Part shown: positions 6,694-16,638 of the stretch, one piece after another
Layout: the number at the start of each line of letters is the position of its first letter
Position numbering within the stretch: position 1 is the stretch's first letter
Assembly (NCBI GenBank): GCA_913051935.1
Contig: CAJXCU010000015.1
Coordinates: 1 to 46,806, forward strand
Direction: 5' to 3'
DNA: 46,806 nucleotides
From: an uncultured Flavobacteriales bacterium
GTDB lineage: Bacteria > Bacteroidota > Bacteroidia > Flavobacteriales_D > Crocinitomicaceae
Made by a program: the position numbers and the translations under genes
Notes under the pieces: generated by a model
Seen by the model: only the letters and a program-made list of their open reading frames with translations
Database searches by the model: none
Told to the model about the DNA's origin: nothing

Positions 6694-9249
6694 CTAAAGC
6701 TCACCTAAATTCATCCCTATCGTGAAGCTAAGCTTTGGATAAAACCCTTTTTGATCTACAGACTGATCTGTTGAGTTTCCAAAACCGTCAGCCCAAGGAT
6801 CTAATTTATCAAAACCTAAACCATAGTCTAGCCCTAGCATCCCGAACATAGGTAAAAACACACGTATTCCAATTCCTGCAGAACGTTTCACATTAAAGGG
6901 GTTGAACTTATTAAATGTTGGAAAGGTGTTCCCCGCCTCAACAAACGTGAGCGCATAGAATGTCGCAGACGGGTTCAAGGATATGGGATAGCGCAGTTCC
7001 AATGTGTATTTTGCAATAATCGGATCTCCCCCTGCTGATGAAACGTATTGATCTTCATATCCACGAAGTGCGATAATTTCTCTACCTCCAAGCTGGTTTA
7101 CACCAGAAAGGCCACTCCCTCCCATCGAGTATCGGTCAAAAGGAGTAACACCCTTTTCTTTATTGTAGGCGCCTATATAGCTAAATCCAAACCTAGGCAT
7201 AAGTACAAGTTTTTTATCCGCAGTTAGCGGAACATACCATTCCCCCGTAAATCTAAAGCGGTAGTATTCAAGATACTTGTATCTTTCTTGATTTGTTGCG
7301 TTTGAATAGTCCACATCTGTAAATAAGGAGTAAGGTAAGGTTGCTTTAACTAAAAATCTAAAGTTTGAACCGCTCTGAGGGTAGATTGGTGCGCTCACCG
7401 AACTTCTTTGAAGGGTATATTGAAAAGCGATATCATTTGCAAAACCTTCTGTAAATAAAGGAAATCTAAAATCATTGACCACATCGTAATACTGATAGCT
7501 CAGCTCGTACCGCGCTGTAAAATAATCATCTGGCCATTTTTTTCTACGCCCTAATCCTATTCCAACTCCTGTAATAGAAAGACCATTGTAATCAGGGTTT
7601 GTTCTTAGTAAACCATTTGAGCTTAAGGATGTATTATTCACCCAAAAGGATAAGGAATTTGGCTTTCTACCACCAAGCCATGGCTCTGTAAAAGAAAAAT
7701 TATAACCTTGATAAAATCTACCATTGGATTGAGCGCGTATCGACAATCGTTGACCATCCCCTCCAGGTAATGGAGACCAAGCTGATTTTTTGAAAAAGTT
7801 TTTTGTTGAGAAATTATTAAAGGTTAAACCAAGTGTCCCGATGATACGACCTGAGGTTGTGGGGCCCGCTCCTCCGTAGCCTCCGGAAAGCTCGATTTGA
7901 TCGGAGGACTTTTCCTCTACCACATATTCAATATCAACGGTTCCGTTGGCCGGATTTGGCAGAGGGTTTACTTGAAAAGCTTGTTCATTAAAAAAACCAA
8001 GTTGCGAGAGCTCTCTTTGTGTCCGCATGATGTCAGCTTTATTAAAAAGATCCCCTGGTTTGGTTCTGATTTCGCGCAAGATTACATAATCATTGGTTTT
8101 GTTATTTCCTTTAATTGTAACAGTGCCTATACGCGCCTCTTTACCCTCCAGCATTCGAACCTGATAATTAATATGACGATCCGTAACATTCGTTTCAACG
8201 GGTATAATTTGAAAAAACAAATACCCTCTATCCATATACAAGGATGAAATGTCTCTGCCATCACCGTTGCCAAATATTCTCTGCTCAAGAAGAGCCTTAT
8301 TGTAAAGGTCTCCTTTTTTTATCCCCAAAATCGTGTCTAGATAAGAAGAACGATACTTTGTATTCCCTGTCCATTCAATATCTCCAAAGTAATACTTGCC
8401 GCCTTCGTTCACCGATAGCTCTATGACGAGGTTTTTTTCGTCAATTTGATATACCGTGTCCGACATGATCTCCGCATCTCGAAGCCCTACGCCGTTAAAC
8501 TTATCAATCATCGCAAGCTTATCCGTTTCATATGAAGACTCTGTAAATTTCGAACGCTTAAAGATTCTAAATACCGACTTCTTTTTTGTGTCCTTCATCG
8601 CCCATTTCAGCTTCCATAAAGGAAGCTGAGTAACTCCATTGATCTTTATCTCTTTAATACCGACCTTCGACCCTTTATTGATATTTATTGAAAAAAGTTC
8701 AGAATTATTTATCACGGTGTCTTTAATTCTATCAATGTCCACTTTTACGTTATAAAATGCTTTATCTCTAAAATATCCGCGAATTTGATTTTTTGTTTGA
8801 AAAACTAGATTTTCCGTAATTGTTTTACCAGAAAAAAGCGCTATCTCCTCACGAATCTTATCTGCCTCTCTTTTTGAAACTCCCTGAAATTTGAAACGAG
8901 AAAGTTTTGGCCGCGGACGAAGGTCAATAATTAAATACACAACCCCTGCTATCTCCTTCTCCGCATAGATGGAAATATTAGAAAATAAACCTTCTGCCCA
9001 AAGATTTTTGATGGCCTTACTTATCTGCTGGCTTGGCAGTGTGATAGGTTGTCCTTGCCGGAGCCCTGCAATCAGACGAATGGCCTGATGGTCATAGTTG
9101 TCTGCTCCATAAACCCTTATGGGGCCGAGCTCGTATTCTTTTGGTGAGAGATAGCTAAAGTCTAATTCGGATAGGGATTTAGAACCAACTTGTGCCTGAA
9201 CCTGCAAGGCAAATAGAAGTATGGAGAACAAACCGAGTATTTTTTGCAT
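6694..9249 (-). CDS. bamA: Outer membrane protein assembly factor BamA
   Basis: BamA/Omp85, the core insertase for outer membrane beta-barrels. The 851-residue protein has a signal peptide (first 19 residues, ending VQAQ). Five POTRA repeats follow from about residue 40 to 440, each opening with a phrase such as LGPIRVYG, LSRFKFQGV, IKEIKINGV, FGDIEWTGN or IGTVTIKGN. A C-terminal beta-barrel (about 450-851) carries the lid-loop motif LRGYEDQYV. The length fits full-length Bacteroidota BamA. Its ATG overlaps the uppS stop by one base (TAATG on the minus strand), so translation is coupled. The uppS-bamA-ompH order is conserved in the phylum, although a hydrolase gene intervenes here. Confidence 0.96.
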   Translation of the reverse strand: MQKILGLFSILLFALQVQAQVGSKSLSELDFSYLSPKEYELGPIRVYGADNYDHQAIRLIAGLRQGQPITLPSQQISKAIKNLWAEGLFSNISIYAEKEIAGVVYLIIDLRPRPKLSRFKFQGVSKREADKIREEIALFSGKTITENLVFQTKNQIRGYFRDKAFYNVKVDIDRIKDTVINNSELFSININKGSKVGIKEIKINGVTQLPLWKLKWAMKDTKKKSVFRIFKRSKFTESSYETDKLAMIDKFNGVGLRDAEIMSDTVYQIDEKNLVIELSVNEGGKYYFGDIEWTGNTKYRSSYLDTILGIKKGDLYNKALLEQRIFGNGDGRDISSLYMDRGYLFFQIIPVETNVTDRHINYQVRMLEGKEARIGTVTIKGNNKTNDYVILREIRTKPGDLFNKADIMRTQRELSQLGFFNEQAFQVNPLPNPANGTVDIEYVVEEKSSDQIELSGGYGGAGPTTSGRIIGTLGLTFNNFSTKNFFKKSAWSPLPGGDGQRLSIRAQSNGRFYQGYNFSFTEPWLGGRKPNSLSFWVNNTSLSSNGLLRTNPDYNGLSITGVGIGLGRRKKWPDDYFTARYELSYQYYDVVNDFRFPLFTEGFANDIAFQYTLQRSSVSAPIYPQSGSNFRFLVKATLPYSLFTDVDYSNATNQERYKYLEYYRFRFTGEWYVPLTADKKLVLMPRFGFSYIGAYNKEKGVTPFDRYSMGGSGLSGVNQLGGREIIALRGYEDQYVSSAGGDPIIAKYTLELRYPISLNPSATFYALTFVEAGNTFPTFNKFNPFNVKRSAGIGIRVFLPMFGMLGLDYGLGFDKLDPWADGFGNSTDQSVDQKGFYPKLSFTIGMNLGEL

Positions 9250-9995
9250 TATACACTCTTTATTTGTTCTGAAACCAAACCAAACCTTCTTTCTCGATTC
9301 TGATAATCATAAATCGCATCATGAAGCTGTTTTTTACCAAAATCTGGCCAAAAAATATCTAAAAAATAAAATTCCGTGTAGGCGATTTGCCAAAGAAGAA
9401 AGTTGCTTACCCGATGCTCACCGCTTGTCCGAATCAAAAGCTCCGGATCGGGAATACGATGTGTCGTAAGCTCGCTTGATATCAAGTCTTGGTCTATTTT
9501 TTCTTCTGAAAGAACTCCTTGCTTTACTTTTGAGGAGATATTTTTGACCATTTGCTCTATTTCCCATTTCGAACTATAGTTCAAAGCCAAAACCAAAGTT
9601 ATACTTGTATTATCTTTTGTCTGTTCAATTGCTTCTGAAAGACTTTCTTGACAAGAAGCTGGCAATCCAATAATATTTCCTATTGCTTGAAGACGTACAC
9701 CATTTTCATTCAGCTCGTCCAACTCATTGGCAAGAGACATAACCAATAAATTCATGAGACCTTCAACTTCCTCTTTAGGTCGATTCCAGTTTTCAGTAGA
9801 AAATGCATAAAGCGTAAGGTATTTTACTTTTAAATCAGCAGCGGCTTTAAGTGTTTCACGAACTGCATCTACACCTTTTGAGTGCCCATATAACCTGTCC
9901 TCACCCTTACTTTTTGCCCAACGTCCGTTTCCGTCCATTATTATGGCAATATGCTCAGGAACTGATTTAAGATCTATATGATTTAAATTGCTCAT
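9249..9995 (-). CDS. uppS: Undecaprenyl diphosphate synthase (isoprenyl transferase)
   Basis: cis-Prenyltransferase that builds the C55 undecaprenyl carrier for peptidoglycan and polysaccharide export. The 248-residue protein shows IAIIMDGNGRWAKSKG with the catalytic Asp21, GHSKGVDAVRE, LTLYAFSTENWNRP, and the C-terminal ligands in LLIRTSGEHRVSNFLLWQ and YTEFYF. Length and motifs are typical. It is the first gene of the operon continuing into bamA, with a one-base stop/start overlap. A TATCTTCG sequence about 12 nt before the ATG is one mismatch from the -7 consensus and is only a weak promoter candidate. Confidence 0.96.
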   Translation of the reverse strand: MSNLNHIDLKSVPEHIAIIMDGNGRWAKSKGEDRLYGHSKGVDAVRETLKAAADLKVKYLTLYAFSTENWNRPKEEVEGLMNLLVMSLANELDELNENGVRLQAIGNIIGLPASCQESLSEAIEQTKDNTSITLVLALNYSSKWEIEQMVKNISSKVKQGVLSEEKIDQDLISSELTTHRIPDPELLIRTSGEHRVSNFLLWQIAYTEFYFLDIFWPDFGKKQLHDAIYDYQNRERRFGLVSEQIKSV

Positions 9996-10096
9996 TATTA
10001 GAAGTAACGAAGATAAGTAAACATTCTTGTATGGGCATTATAGCTTATCATGCTTAACAAGTCTTAACAAAGGCCCCGAAAAATACTTCGCGCTGC

Positions 10097-10378
10097 TTAC
10101 TCAGCTAATACAATAAGCTTATTCTTATTTAACTCCGCTACACCACCATTAATCGCAACGCTTATTTTCTCTGAGGAGTCAACAACGATCATATCATTTT
10201 TCTGCTCATCAGTAAGAGGTGCCTCTAACTCAACAACAAGATTGCCTTTTTTTAACGCGGAAATTACAGGAGCGTGATTATTCAAAACCTGAAAAATACC
10301 GTCTAAACCAGGGAGCGAAACGGATTTCGCCTCTCCACTAAAAACATTTGATTCTGGAGTAATGATTTCTAACTTCAT
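10097..10378 (-). CDS. atpC: F1F0 ATP synthase subunit epsilon (short form)
   Basis: Epsilon subunit of the ATP synthase central stalk. The ATG at 10378 (MKLEIITPESNVF) is chosen, 4 nt after the atpD stop; a longer in-frame start would run back into atpD and lacks homology. Only 93 residues are encoded, enough for the N-terminal beta-sandwich (LPGLDGIFQVLNNHAP, ending in NGGVAELNKNKLIVLAE). The two-helix C-terminal domain that inhibits ATP hydrolysis in many bacteria (about 139 residues in E. coli) is absent. This short form is usual in flavobacteria. The atpDC pair stands apart from the other ATP synthase genes. Confidence 0.93.
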   Translation of the reverse strand: MKLEIITPESNVFSGEAKSVSLPGLDGIFQVLNNHAPVISALKKGNLVVELEAPLTDEQKNDMIVVDSSEKISVAINGGVAELNKNKLIVLAE

Positions 10379-10382
10379 TATA

Positions 10383-11939
<1,557 letters not shown>

Positions 11940-11967
11940 TCACTTTTTTAGAATAAAAATACAGGGG

Positions 11968-13200
11968 TTAAATCTCACTCGATCGCTTTAGCAGAAGTTT
12001 AACCGTGATATATGAAAACAACAGACTCAAAATAGATACAGCGCCTATGATTGTTAGAAAGTCTTTCACAGAAAAACCGATAGGATATGGCTGTCCAGGC
12101 GCAATATGTAGAAACCCAGAAGACAACTGAAAAAAACAAATTAGATAGCCGGCGAAAATACCAACACAAATACCAAAAAAACAAATCATAAGCCCTTGGT
12201 AAAAAAAGACATTGAATAATGCGTTTGCTGACAAGCCCATACTTTTAAAAGCAAGAAAATTATCTTTCTTTTCTATAAAAAGCATCGTAAGCGATGAAAC
12301 AAGATTGAACGAAGCAAGCACAAATACAAAAATCAAAATCAGTGTTAGGATTGCTTTTTCCGATTTGCTGGTCTTGAAAATTAATTCGTTTTTCTCTTTG
12401 TAGGTCTTTACAATGTAGTCCGGTCCTAAAAAATTCGAAATTTCATTTTTAAGTTGAATAAGATTTGTCTTGGGTAAGGCAGAAAAATAAATATTTGTGA
12501 GCCTTCCCATCGTATCTTGCACCAATTTTCTATACGCATTAATTGGCCAAATCAGTGTTTCTTCATTTACTTCTTTATTTCTATAAAATAAAACTGAAGA
12601 AAGGTTTAGCTTTTTCGTGAAAAAGGGTTGTTTCGCTCGGACACTGATATTACGCTTTGGTAAAAACAGCTTAAAATTTCCATCAAGAGGCGCTTCCAGC
12701 TTGTCAAGTAATGAGATACCCATAATTCCTTCAGGACGAACAATTGTACCAAGAGAGGGTGTAGGCCCTTTAAAATTATTATGTATCGATATTACATCTA
12801 AAAAAGAGGAATCAACTGCAAATAATTTTGCATTCGTTCTCTTTACTCTGAAGGTCTTCTCGTTCAAAACGGGACGGTTATACTCTACCACAGCCAAGGC
12901 CTCTACTCCCGAGGAAACTGACAAGACCCCCTCGATTTGCCTCAATGCATCCCAATCAACATCGCGTTCATAAAAGACTTTTCCTTTAGAAGATCGCGCC
13001 ACAATTGATGGATCAAACTCACTGTAAATTTGGTCTATGAGTTTTTCCATACCATTAAAGGCAGAAAGAAGAACGACTAACGCACAAGTAATACAAGCTA
13101 TGCCTGAAATAGATACGCGAGTAATCAAAGTAATAATATTCTTTTTTCGCTTTGAACGAAAATAGGTCTTTGCGATATAAAAGGCCGTTCTGATATTTAT
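11968..13200 (-). CDS. FtsX-like permease (LolC/LolE type ABC transporter membrane subunit)
   Basis: Membrane subunit of a MacB/LolE-type ABC system, in this phylum thought to act in lipoprotein or envelope transport. It has an N-terminal membrane helix (about residues 30-55), a large periplasmic region, and three C-terminal helices in the FtsX domain (ILTLILIFVFVLASFNLVSS onward). The start is unusual. The first standard start codon is a TTG at 13128, but recognisable family sequence (RTAFYIAKTYFRSKRKKN) is encoded upstream of it. That segment is open back to a stop at 13213-13215 and contains no ATG, GTG or TTG. The best candidate is an ATA at 13200-13198, overlapping the rbfA stop as ATAA and giving 410 residues. 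The LolC versus LolE role cannot be decided. Confidence 0.82.
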   Translation of the reverse strand: MNIRTAFYIAKTYFRSKRKKNIITLITRVSISGIACITCALVVLLSAFNGMEKLIDQIYSEFDPSIVARSSKGKVFYERDVDWDALRQIEGVLSVSSGVEALAVVEYNRPVLNEKTFRVKRTNAKLFAVDSSFLDVISIHNNFKGPTPSLGTIVRPEGIMGISLLDKLEAPLDGNFKLFLPKRNISVRAKQPFFTKKLNLSSVLFYRNKEVNEETLIWPINAYRKLVQDTMGRLTNIYFSALPKTNLIQLKNEISNFLGPDYIVKTYKEKNELIFKTSKSEKAILTLILIFVFVLASFNLVSSLTMLFIEKKDNFLAFKSMGLSANALFNVFFYQGLMICFFGICVGIFAGYLICFFQLSSGFLHIAPGQPYPIGFSVKDFLTIIGAVSILSLLFSYITVKLLLKRSSEI

Positions 13201-13529
13201 TTTTTTAAGAGTTCATCAATCTTTGAAGCATAGTCGAGAGAATCATCTATATGAAACTTTAATGCCGGTATTTTACGTAAGTTTTTTAGCTTTTTGCCGA
13301 CCTCTCCTCTAATTCTACTTGCGTTTGACTCTATATTTTCAAAAACATCTTGCTTATCCCTTCCACCAAAAATACTGAGGTAACATCTTGCCAAAGACAG
13401 GTCTGATGTTACTCGCACGACGGTTACGGTTACCATTGTGCCTAGACACACGCTAGCGTTTCTTTGTAAAAAGACTGAAACTTCTGACTGTATTACCGAT
13501 TCTATTTTACTTTGTCTTATTGATGCCAT
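13197..13529 (-). CDS. rbfA: 30S ribosome-binding factor A
   Basis: RbfA helps mature the 16S rRNA 5' end and is needed in the cold. The 110-residue protein has the KH-like fold sequence: IRQSKIESVIQSEVSVFLQR, the strand VTVTVVRVTSDLSLARCYLSI, and the LRGEVGKKLK-like segment IRGEVGKKLKNLRKIPALKF, followed by DDSLDYASKIDELL. It overlaps the following FtsX-like gene if that gene starts at 13200, implying coupling. A perfect TAAATTTG box ends 4 nt before its ATG, so the mRNA is predicted to be leaderless. Confidence 0.93.
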   Translation of the reverse strand: MASIRQSKIESVIQSEVSVFLQRNASVCLGTMVTVTVVRVTSDLSLARCYLSIFGGRDKQDVFENIESNASRIRGEVGKKLKNLRKIPALKFHIDDSLDYASKIDELLKK

Positions 13530-13533
13530 AAGA

Positions 13534-13541
13534 CAAATTTA
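13534..13541 (-). promoter_or_regulatory. Bacteroidota -7 box for rbfA
   Basis: The minus strand reads TAAATTTG, a perfect TAnnTTTG match, with only 4 nt between it and the rbfA ATG at 13529. No convincing -33 TTTG is seen. Confidence 0.55.
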
Positions 13542-13578
13542 AGAATAGTATTTCATGATGTCCCGAAAAGTAAAAATG

Positions 13579-13586
13579 TATCTTTG
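13579..13586 (+). promoter_or_regulatory. Bacteroidota -7 box for the ABC exporter gene
   Basis: TATCTTTG, a perfect match, lies 8 nt before the ATG at 13595. The 65-nt divergent region thus carries one box for each direction, both very close to their start codons. Confidence 0.6.
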
Positions 13587-13594
13587 TACTAGCG

Positions 13595-15430
13595 ATGAAA
13601 TCTTATCTCGAAATATTTAAATACACAATTAAGTATAGGCTGCACACTTTCTTGGTCGTATTGTGCAATATGCTCTTTGTCGTTTTCAATCTACTTTCTT
13701 TGGTTTTATTTATTCCGGTATTACAACTTATTTTTAAGAAGCCTGAAAGCATAACCCTTGTGGCTAAGCCCGAATTTAATTGGGGTATCCCTGAAACATT
13801 TCTATACTTCAAGGACTACTACAATTTTACCATGACCTCAATGGTAAAAAGCAATCCGCTACACGCCTTGCTATTTGTTTGTATTTCGGTTATGCTTGCC
13901 TTTTTCTTGAAAAACTTATTTAGATATGGGGCTGTTTGGTTTCAATCAGAGCTGAGAATGGCTGTCGTTCGCGATGTTAGAAATAGACTTTTCACAAAGG
14001 CGATGAGCCTACCTTTGGCCTATCATACTAATGAGCGTAAAGGCGACCTCATGGCGCGAATGGTTAGTGATGTTAATGAAATTGAAATTGCAGTTGTCTG
14101 TCTACTTGAACTTTTATTTCGAGAGCCCTTTGCGGTAATCATCAATATTGCCACGCTCATTTATTTGAGTCCAAGCTTATCGCTATTTTCTTTTTTATTA
14201 ATGCCAATATCCGCCTTCGTGATTTCAAGAATCGGTAAAAGCCTAAAGCGTACAGCTAAAAAAAGCCAAGAACAAACCAGTGTAATGTATTCATCGATGG
14301 ATGAGGGCATTGAGGGGGTTCGAATTATCAAGGCCTTTAATGCCGCAAAATTCATTGTCCATAGATTTATGAAAACCAACTTGAAGCACCAAAAACTGGT
14401 GACAAGAACAGCACGAAAGAAAAACCTTTCGCCATTGTTGAATGAAACAATTGGTGCCGGTGTTCTCTTAACCTTGGTTTGGTTTGGGGGCAGGATGATT
14501 TTGGGAGGTGCTGAGCATGCGTTATCCGGTGAAGTATTTATGACCTTTATCATTGTTTTTTCGCAGTTTTTACGCCCTGTTCAGAATATCTCTAAAAACA
14601 TTTCAAATATGATAAAGTCAAGGGCCTCTCAAGATCGAATCAATCAAATATTAACCCTAGATGAAGTTGTTATTGATGTGCCTAATGCCCTAAAAATAAA
14701 GGGTTTTAAAAAAGAAATTGTTTTTCAAAATGTCAGCTTTAAATACGAAACAGCACTTGTTTTAGACGATATTTCGTTTGCCATTACTAAAGGTCAAAAC
14801 ATCGCCCTTGTTGGAGAGTCTGGAAGTGGAAAAACTACATTAATCAACTTGATACCGAGGTTTTACAATGTAAGTTCAGGAGCGATCGAGATAGATGGTC
14901 AAAAAATAAATGAGCTTCGCATAAAGGATCTCAGGTCAACGATGTCGCTGGTGTCTCAAGACCCTATCTTGTTCAACTCAAGTGTGGCTGACAATATTGC
15001 TTTTGGTGAATCAGAACCCGATAGAGAAAAAATTATTGAAGCTGCAAAGATTGCCAATGCACATACCTTTGTTGAAAAAATGCAAAATGGGTATGACACT
15101 TTTATTGGTGAACGCGGTAGTTTATTGTCCGGAGGGCAAAAACAGCGCTTGAGTATCGCAAGAGCGATGTATAAAAACCCTGAAATTCTTATTCTAGACG
15201 AGGCCACATCTGCATTAGACCTTGAATCAGAAAAGCTAGTTCAAGAAGCCTTGGAACAAGTGATGGAAGATAGAACCTGCATTGTAATTGCACACAGATT
15301 AAGCACAATTCGAAAATCTGACCTGATATTAGTTCTTGACAAAGGAAAAATAATAGAACGCGGCAATCACAAGGAATTACTAGAACAAGAGGGGCTTTAT
15401 AAGAAGCTGTATGACCTTCAAATCAACTGA
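13595..15430 (+). CDS. ABC exporter, fused membrane and ATPase domains (MsbA-like)
   Basis: A half-size ABC exporter of 611 residues acting as a homodimer in the inner membrane. Residues about 15-350 form the type I exporter transmembrane domain with six helices. The nucleotide-binding domain follows with Walker A GESGSGKT (407-414), the Q-loop in SLVSQDPILF, the signature LSGGQKQR (511-518), Walker B ILILDEATSALD and the H-loop IAHRLST. Close relatives are annotated as MsbA or generic lipid/multidrug exporters; in a Gram-negative the lipid A flippase role is plausible but not provable here. It stands alone, divergent from rbfA. Confidence 0.88.
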   Translation: MKSYLEIFKYTIKYRLHTFLVVLCNMLFVVFNLLSLVLFIPVLQLIFKKPESITLVAKPEFNWGIPETFLYFKDYYNFTMTSMVKSNPLHALLFVCISVMLAFFLKNLFRYGAVWFQSELRMAVVRDVRNRLFTKAMSLPLAYHTNERKGDLMARMVSDVNEIEIAVVCLLELLFREPFAVIINIATLIYLSPSLSLFSFLLMPISAFVISRIGKSLKRTAKKSQEQTSVMYSSMDEGIEGVRIIKAFNAAKFIVHRFMKTNLKHQKLVTRTARKKNLSPLLNETIGAGVLLTLVWFGGRMILGGAEHALSGEVFMTFIIVFSQFLRPVQNISKNISNMIKSRASQDRINQILTLDEVVIDVPNALKIKGFKKEIVFQNVSFKYETALVLDDISFAITKGQNIALVGESGSGKTTLINLIPRFYNVSSGAIEIDGQKINELRIKDLRSTMSLVSQDPILFNSSVADNIAFGESEPDREKIIEAAKIANAHTFVEKMQNGYDTFIGERGSLLSGGQKQRLSIARAMYKNPEILILDEATSALDLESEKLVQEALEQVMEDRTCIVIAHRLSTIRKSDLILVLDKGKIIERGNHKELLEQEGLYKKLYDLQIN

Positions 15431-15467
15431 TTTAAAATTTATTTGAACAAAACAGATTAGTTATGGT

Positions 15468-15475
15468 TACTTTTG
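15468..15475 (+). promoter_or_regulatory. Bacteroidota -7 box for the desaturase gene
   Basis: TACTTTTG, a perfect TAnnTTTG match, ends 3 nt before the ATG at 15479. A TTTG lies at 15442-15445, 22 nt upstream. The predicted transcription start falls on or next to the start codon. Confidence 0.6.
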
Positions 15476-15478
15476 CAT

Positions 15479-16603
15479 ATGCAAAGTCAATCTACATTCG
15501 CACCGCTCAAATTTGCAAAGAGTAAAAACCCGATTTTTTATAAGGTACTTCGCCAAAGAGTAAACGAGTATTTTAAAAAAGAAAATATATCAAGGCATGC
15601 CAATGCAAGTATGGTATTTAAAACCATTTGTATGGTTACGCTTTATCTTGCGCCTTTCATCTTAATCGTAACTTTGAACATTAGCTCGTGGGCAGTGCTT
15701 TTACTATGGGCCTTAATGGGTATGGGAATGGCTGGTTGTGGTCTGTCGGTAATGCATGATGCCAACCATGGTGCCTATTCAAAAAATCCAGCAGTCAATA
15801 ACTTCATTAGTAAAATTTTAATTATTCTTGCCGGAAATCCTGCGAATTGGAGAATACAGCACAATGTATTACACCACACGTACACCAACGTATCAAACTA
15901 TGATGAGGACATTGCACCCCCGCCGGCAATATTGAGGTTTTCCCCGCACACTAAACGTTACAAGATTCACAGATTTCAGCATTTTTATGCTTACTTTTTT
16001 TATGGTCTAATGACCATTACTTGGTTCATTAATAAGGATTATGAACAAGCCTTGAGATACAATAAAATGGATCTTTTGAAAACTCAGGGGCTCACCCTCA
16101 AAAAGCACCTTAGAAATATTATTGTGAATAAGATAGTTTACTCATCAATTTTTATTGCGCTTCCCTTTATTTTTTGTCCTGCACCATGGTACGTAACACT
16201 TGTGGGGTATCTTTTAATGCAATTCATTACTGGTTTTATTTTGGGAATTATTTTTCAACCAGCACACGTTGTTCCGACATCTACTTACCCTCTGCCGACA
16301 GAATCTGGGGATGTAGATGCAGATTGGGCTGTAAATCAAATGTATAATACGGCGAACTTTGCTCAAAAATCACGACTCTTTTCGTGGTATGTTGGAGGGT
16401 TGAATTTTCAGGTAGAGCACCATTTATTTCCCAACATTTGTCACATCCATTACAAAAAACTTTCGGAAATCGTAAGGGCGACAGCTGAAGAATTTGAAGT
16501 TCCATATCATTCCTACAAAACGTTCATCGGTGCTTTGAAAGATCACACACAGATGCTGTACAAGTTAGGTAATCAGGACGTTGCCCCGGCTATACATCAC
16601 TAG
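15479..16603 (+). CDS. Membrane fatty acid desaturase
   Basis: An integral-membrane diiron acyl desaturase of 374 residues. The three histidine boxes are intact: HDANH (93-97), HNVLHH (128-133) and QVEHH (311-315). The Gln-Val-Glu-His-His third box places it with front-end/delta-6-like or linoleoyl-CoA-type desaturases, though there is no fused cytochrome b5 domain. Hydrophobic segments occur at about 50-90, 170-185 and 215-250. The ATG at 15479 is preferred over a TTG at 15473, which lies inside the promoter box. Substrate and regiospecificity are not readable; a role in membrane fluidity is likely. Confidence 0.9.
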   Translation: MQSQSTFAPLKFAKSKNPIFYKVLRQRVNEYFKKENISRHANASMVFKTICMVTLYLAPFILIVTLNISSWAVLLLWALMGMGMAGCGLSVMHDANHGAYSKNPAVNNFISKILIILAGNPANWRIQHNVLHHTYTNVSNYDEDIAPPPAILRFSPHTKRYKIHRFQHFYAYFFYGLMTITWFINKDYEQALRYNKMDLLKTQGLTLKKHLRNIIVNKIVYSSIFIALPFIFCPAPWYVTLVGYLLMQFITGFILGIIFQPAHVVPTSTYPLPTESGDVDADWAVNQMYNTANFAQKSRLFSWYVGGLNFQVEHHLFPNICHIHYKKLSEIVRATAEEFEVPYHSYKTFIGALKDHTQMLYKLGNQDVAPAIHH

Positions 16604-16638
16604 ATAATTTTAGGGGGCACTTAAAAATCATATTTTAC

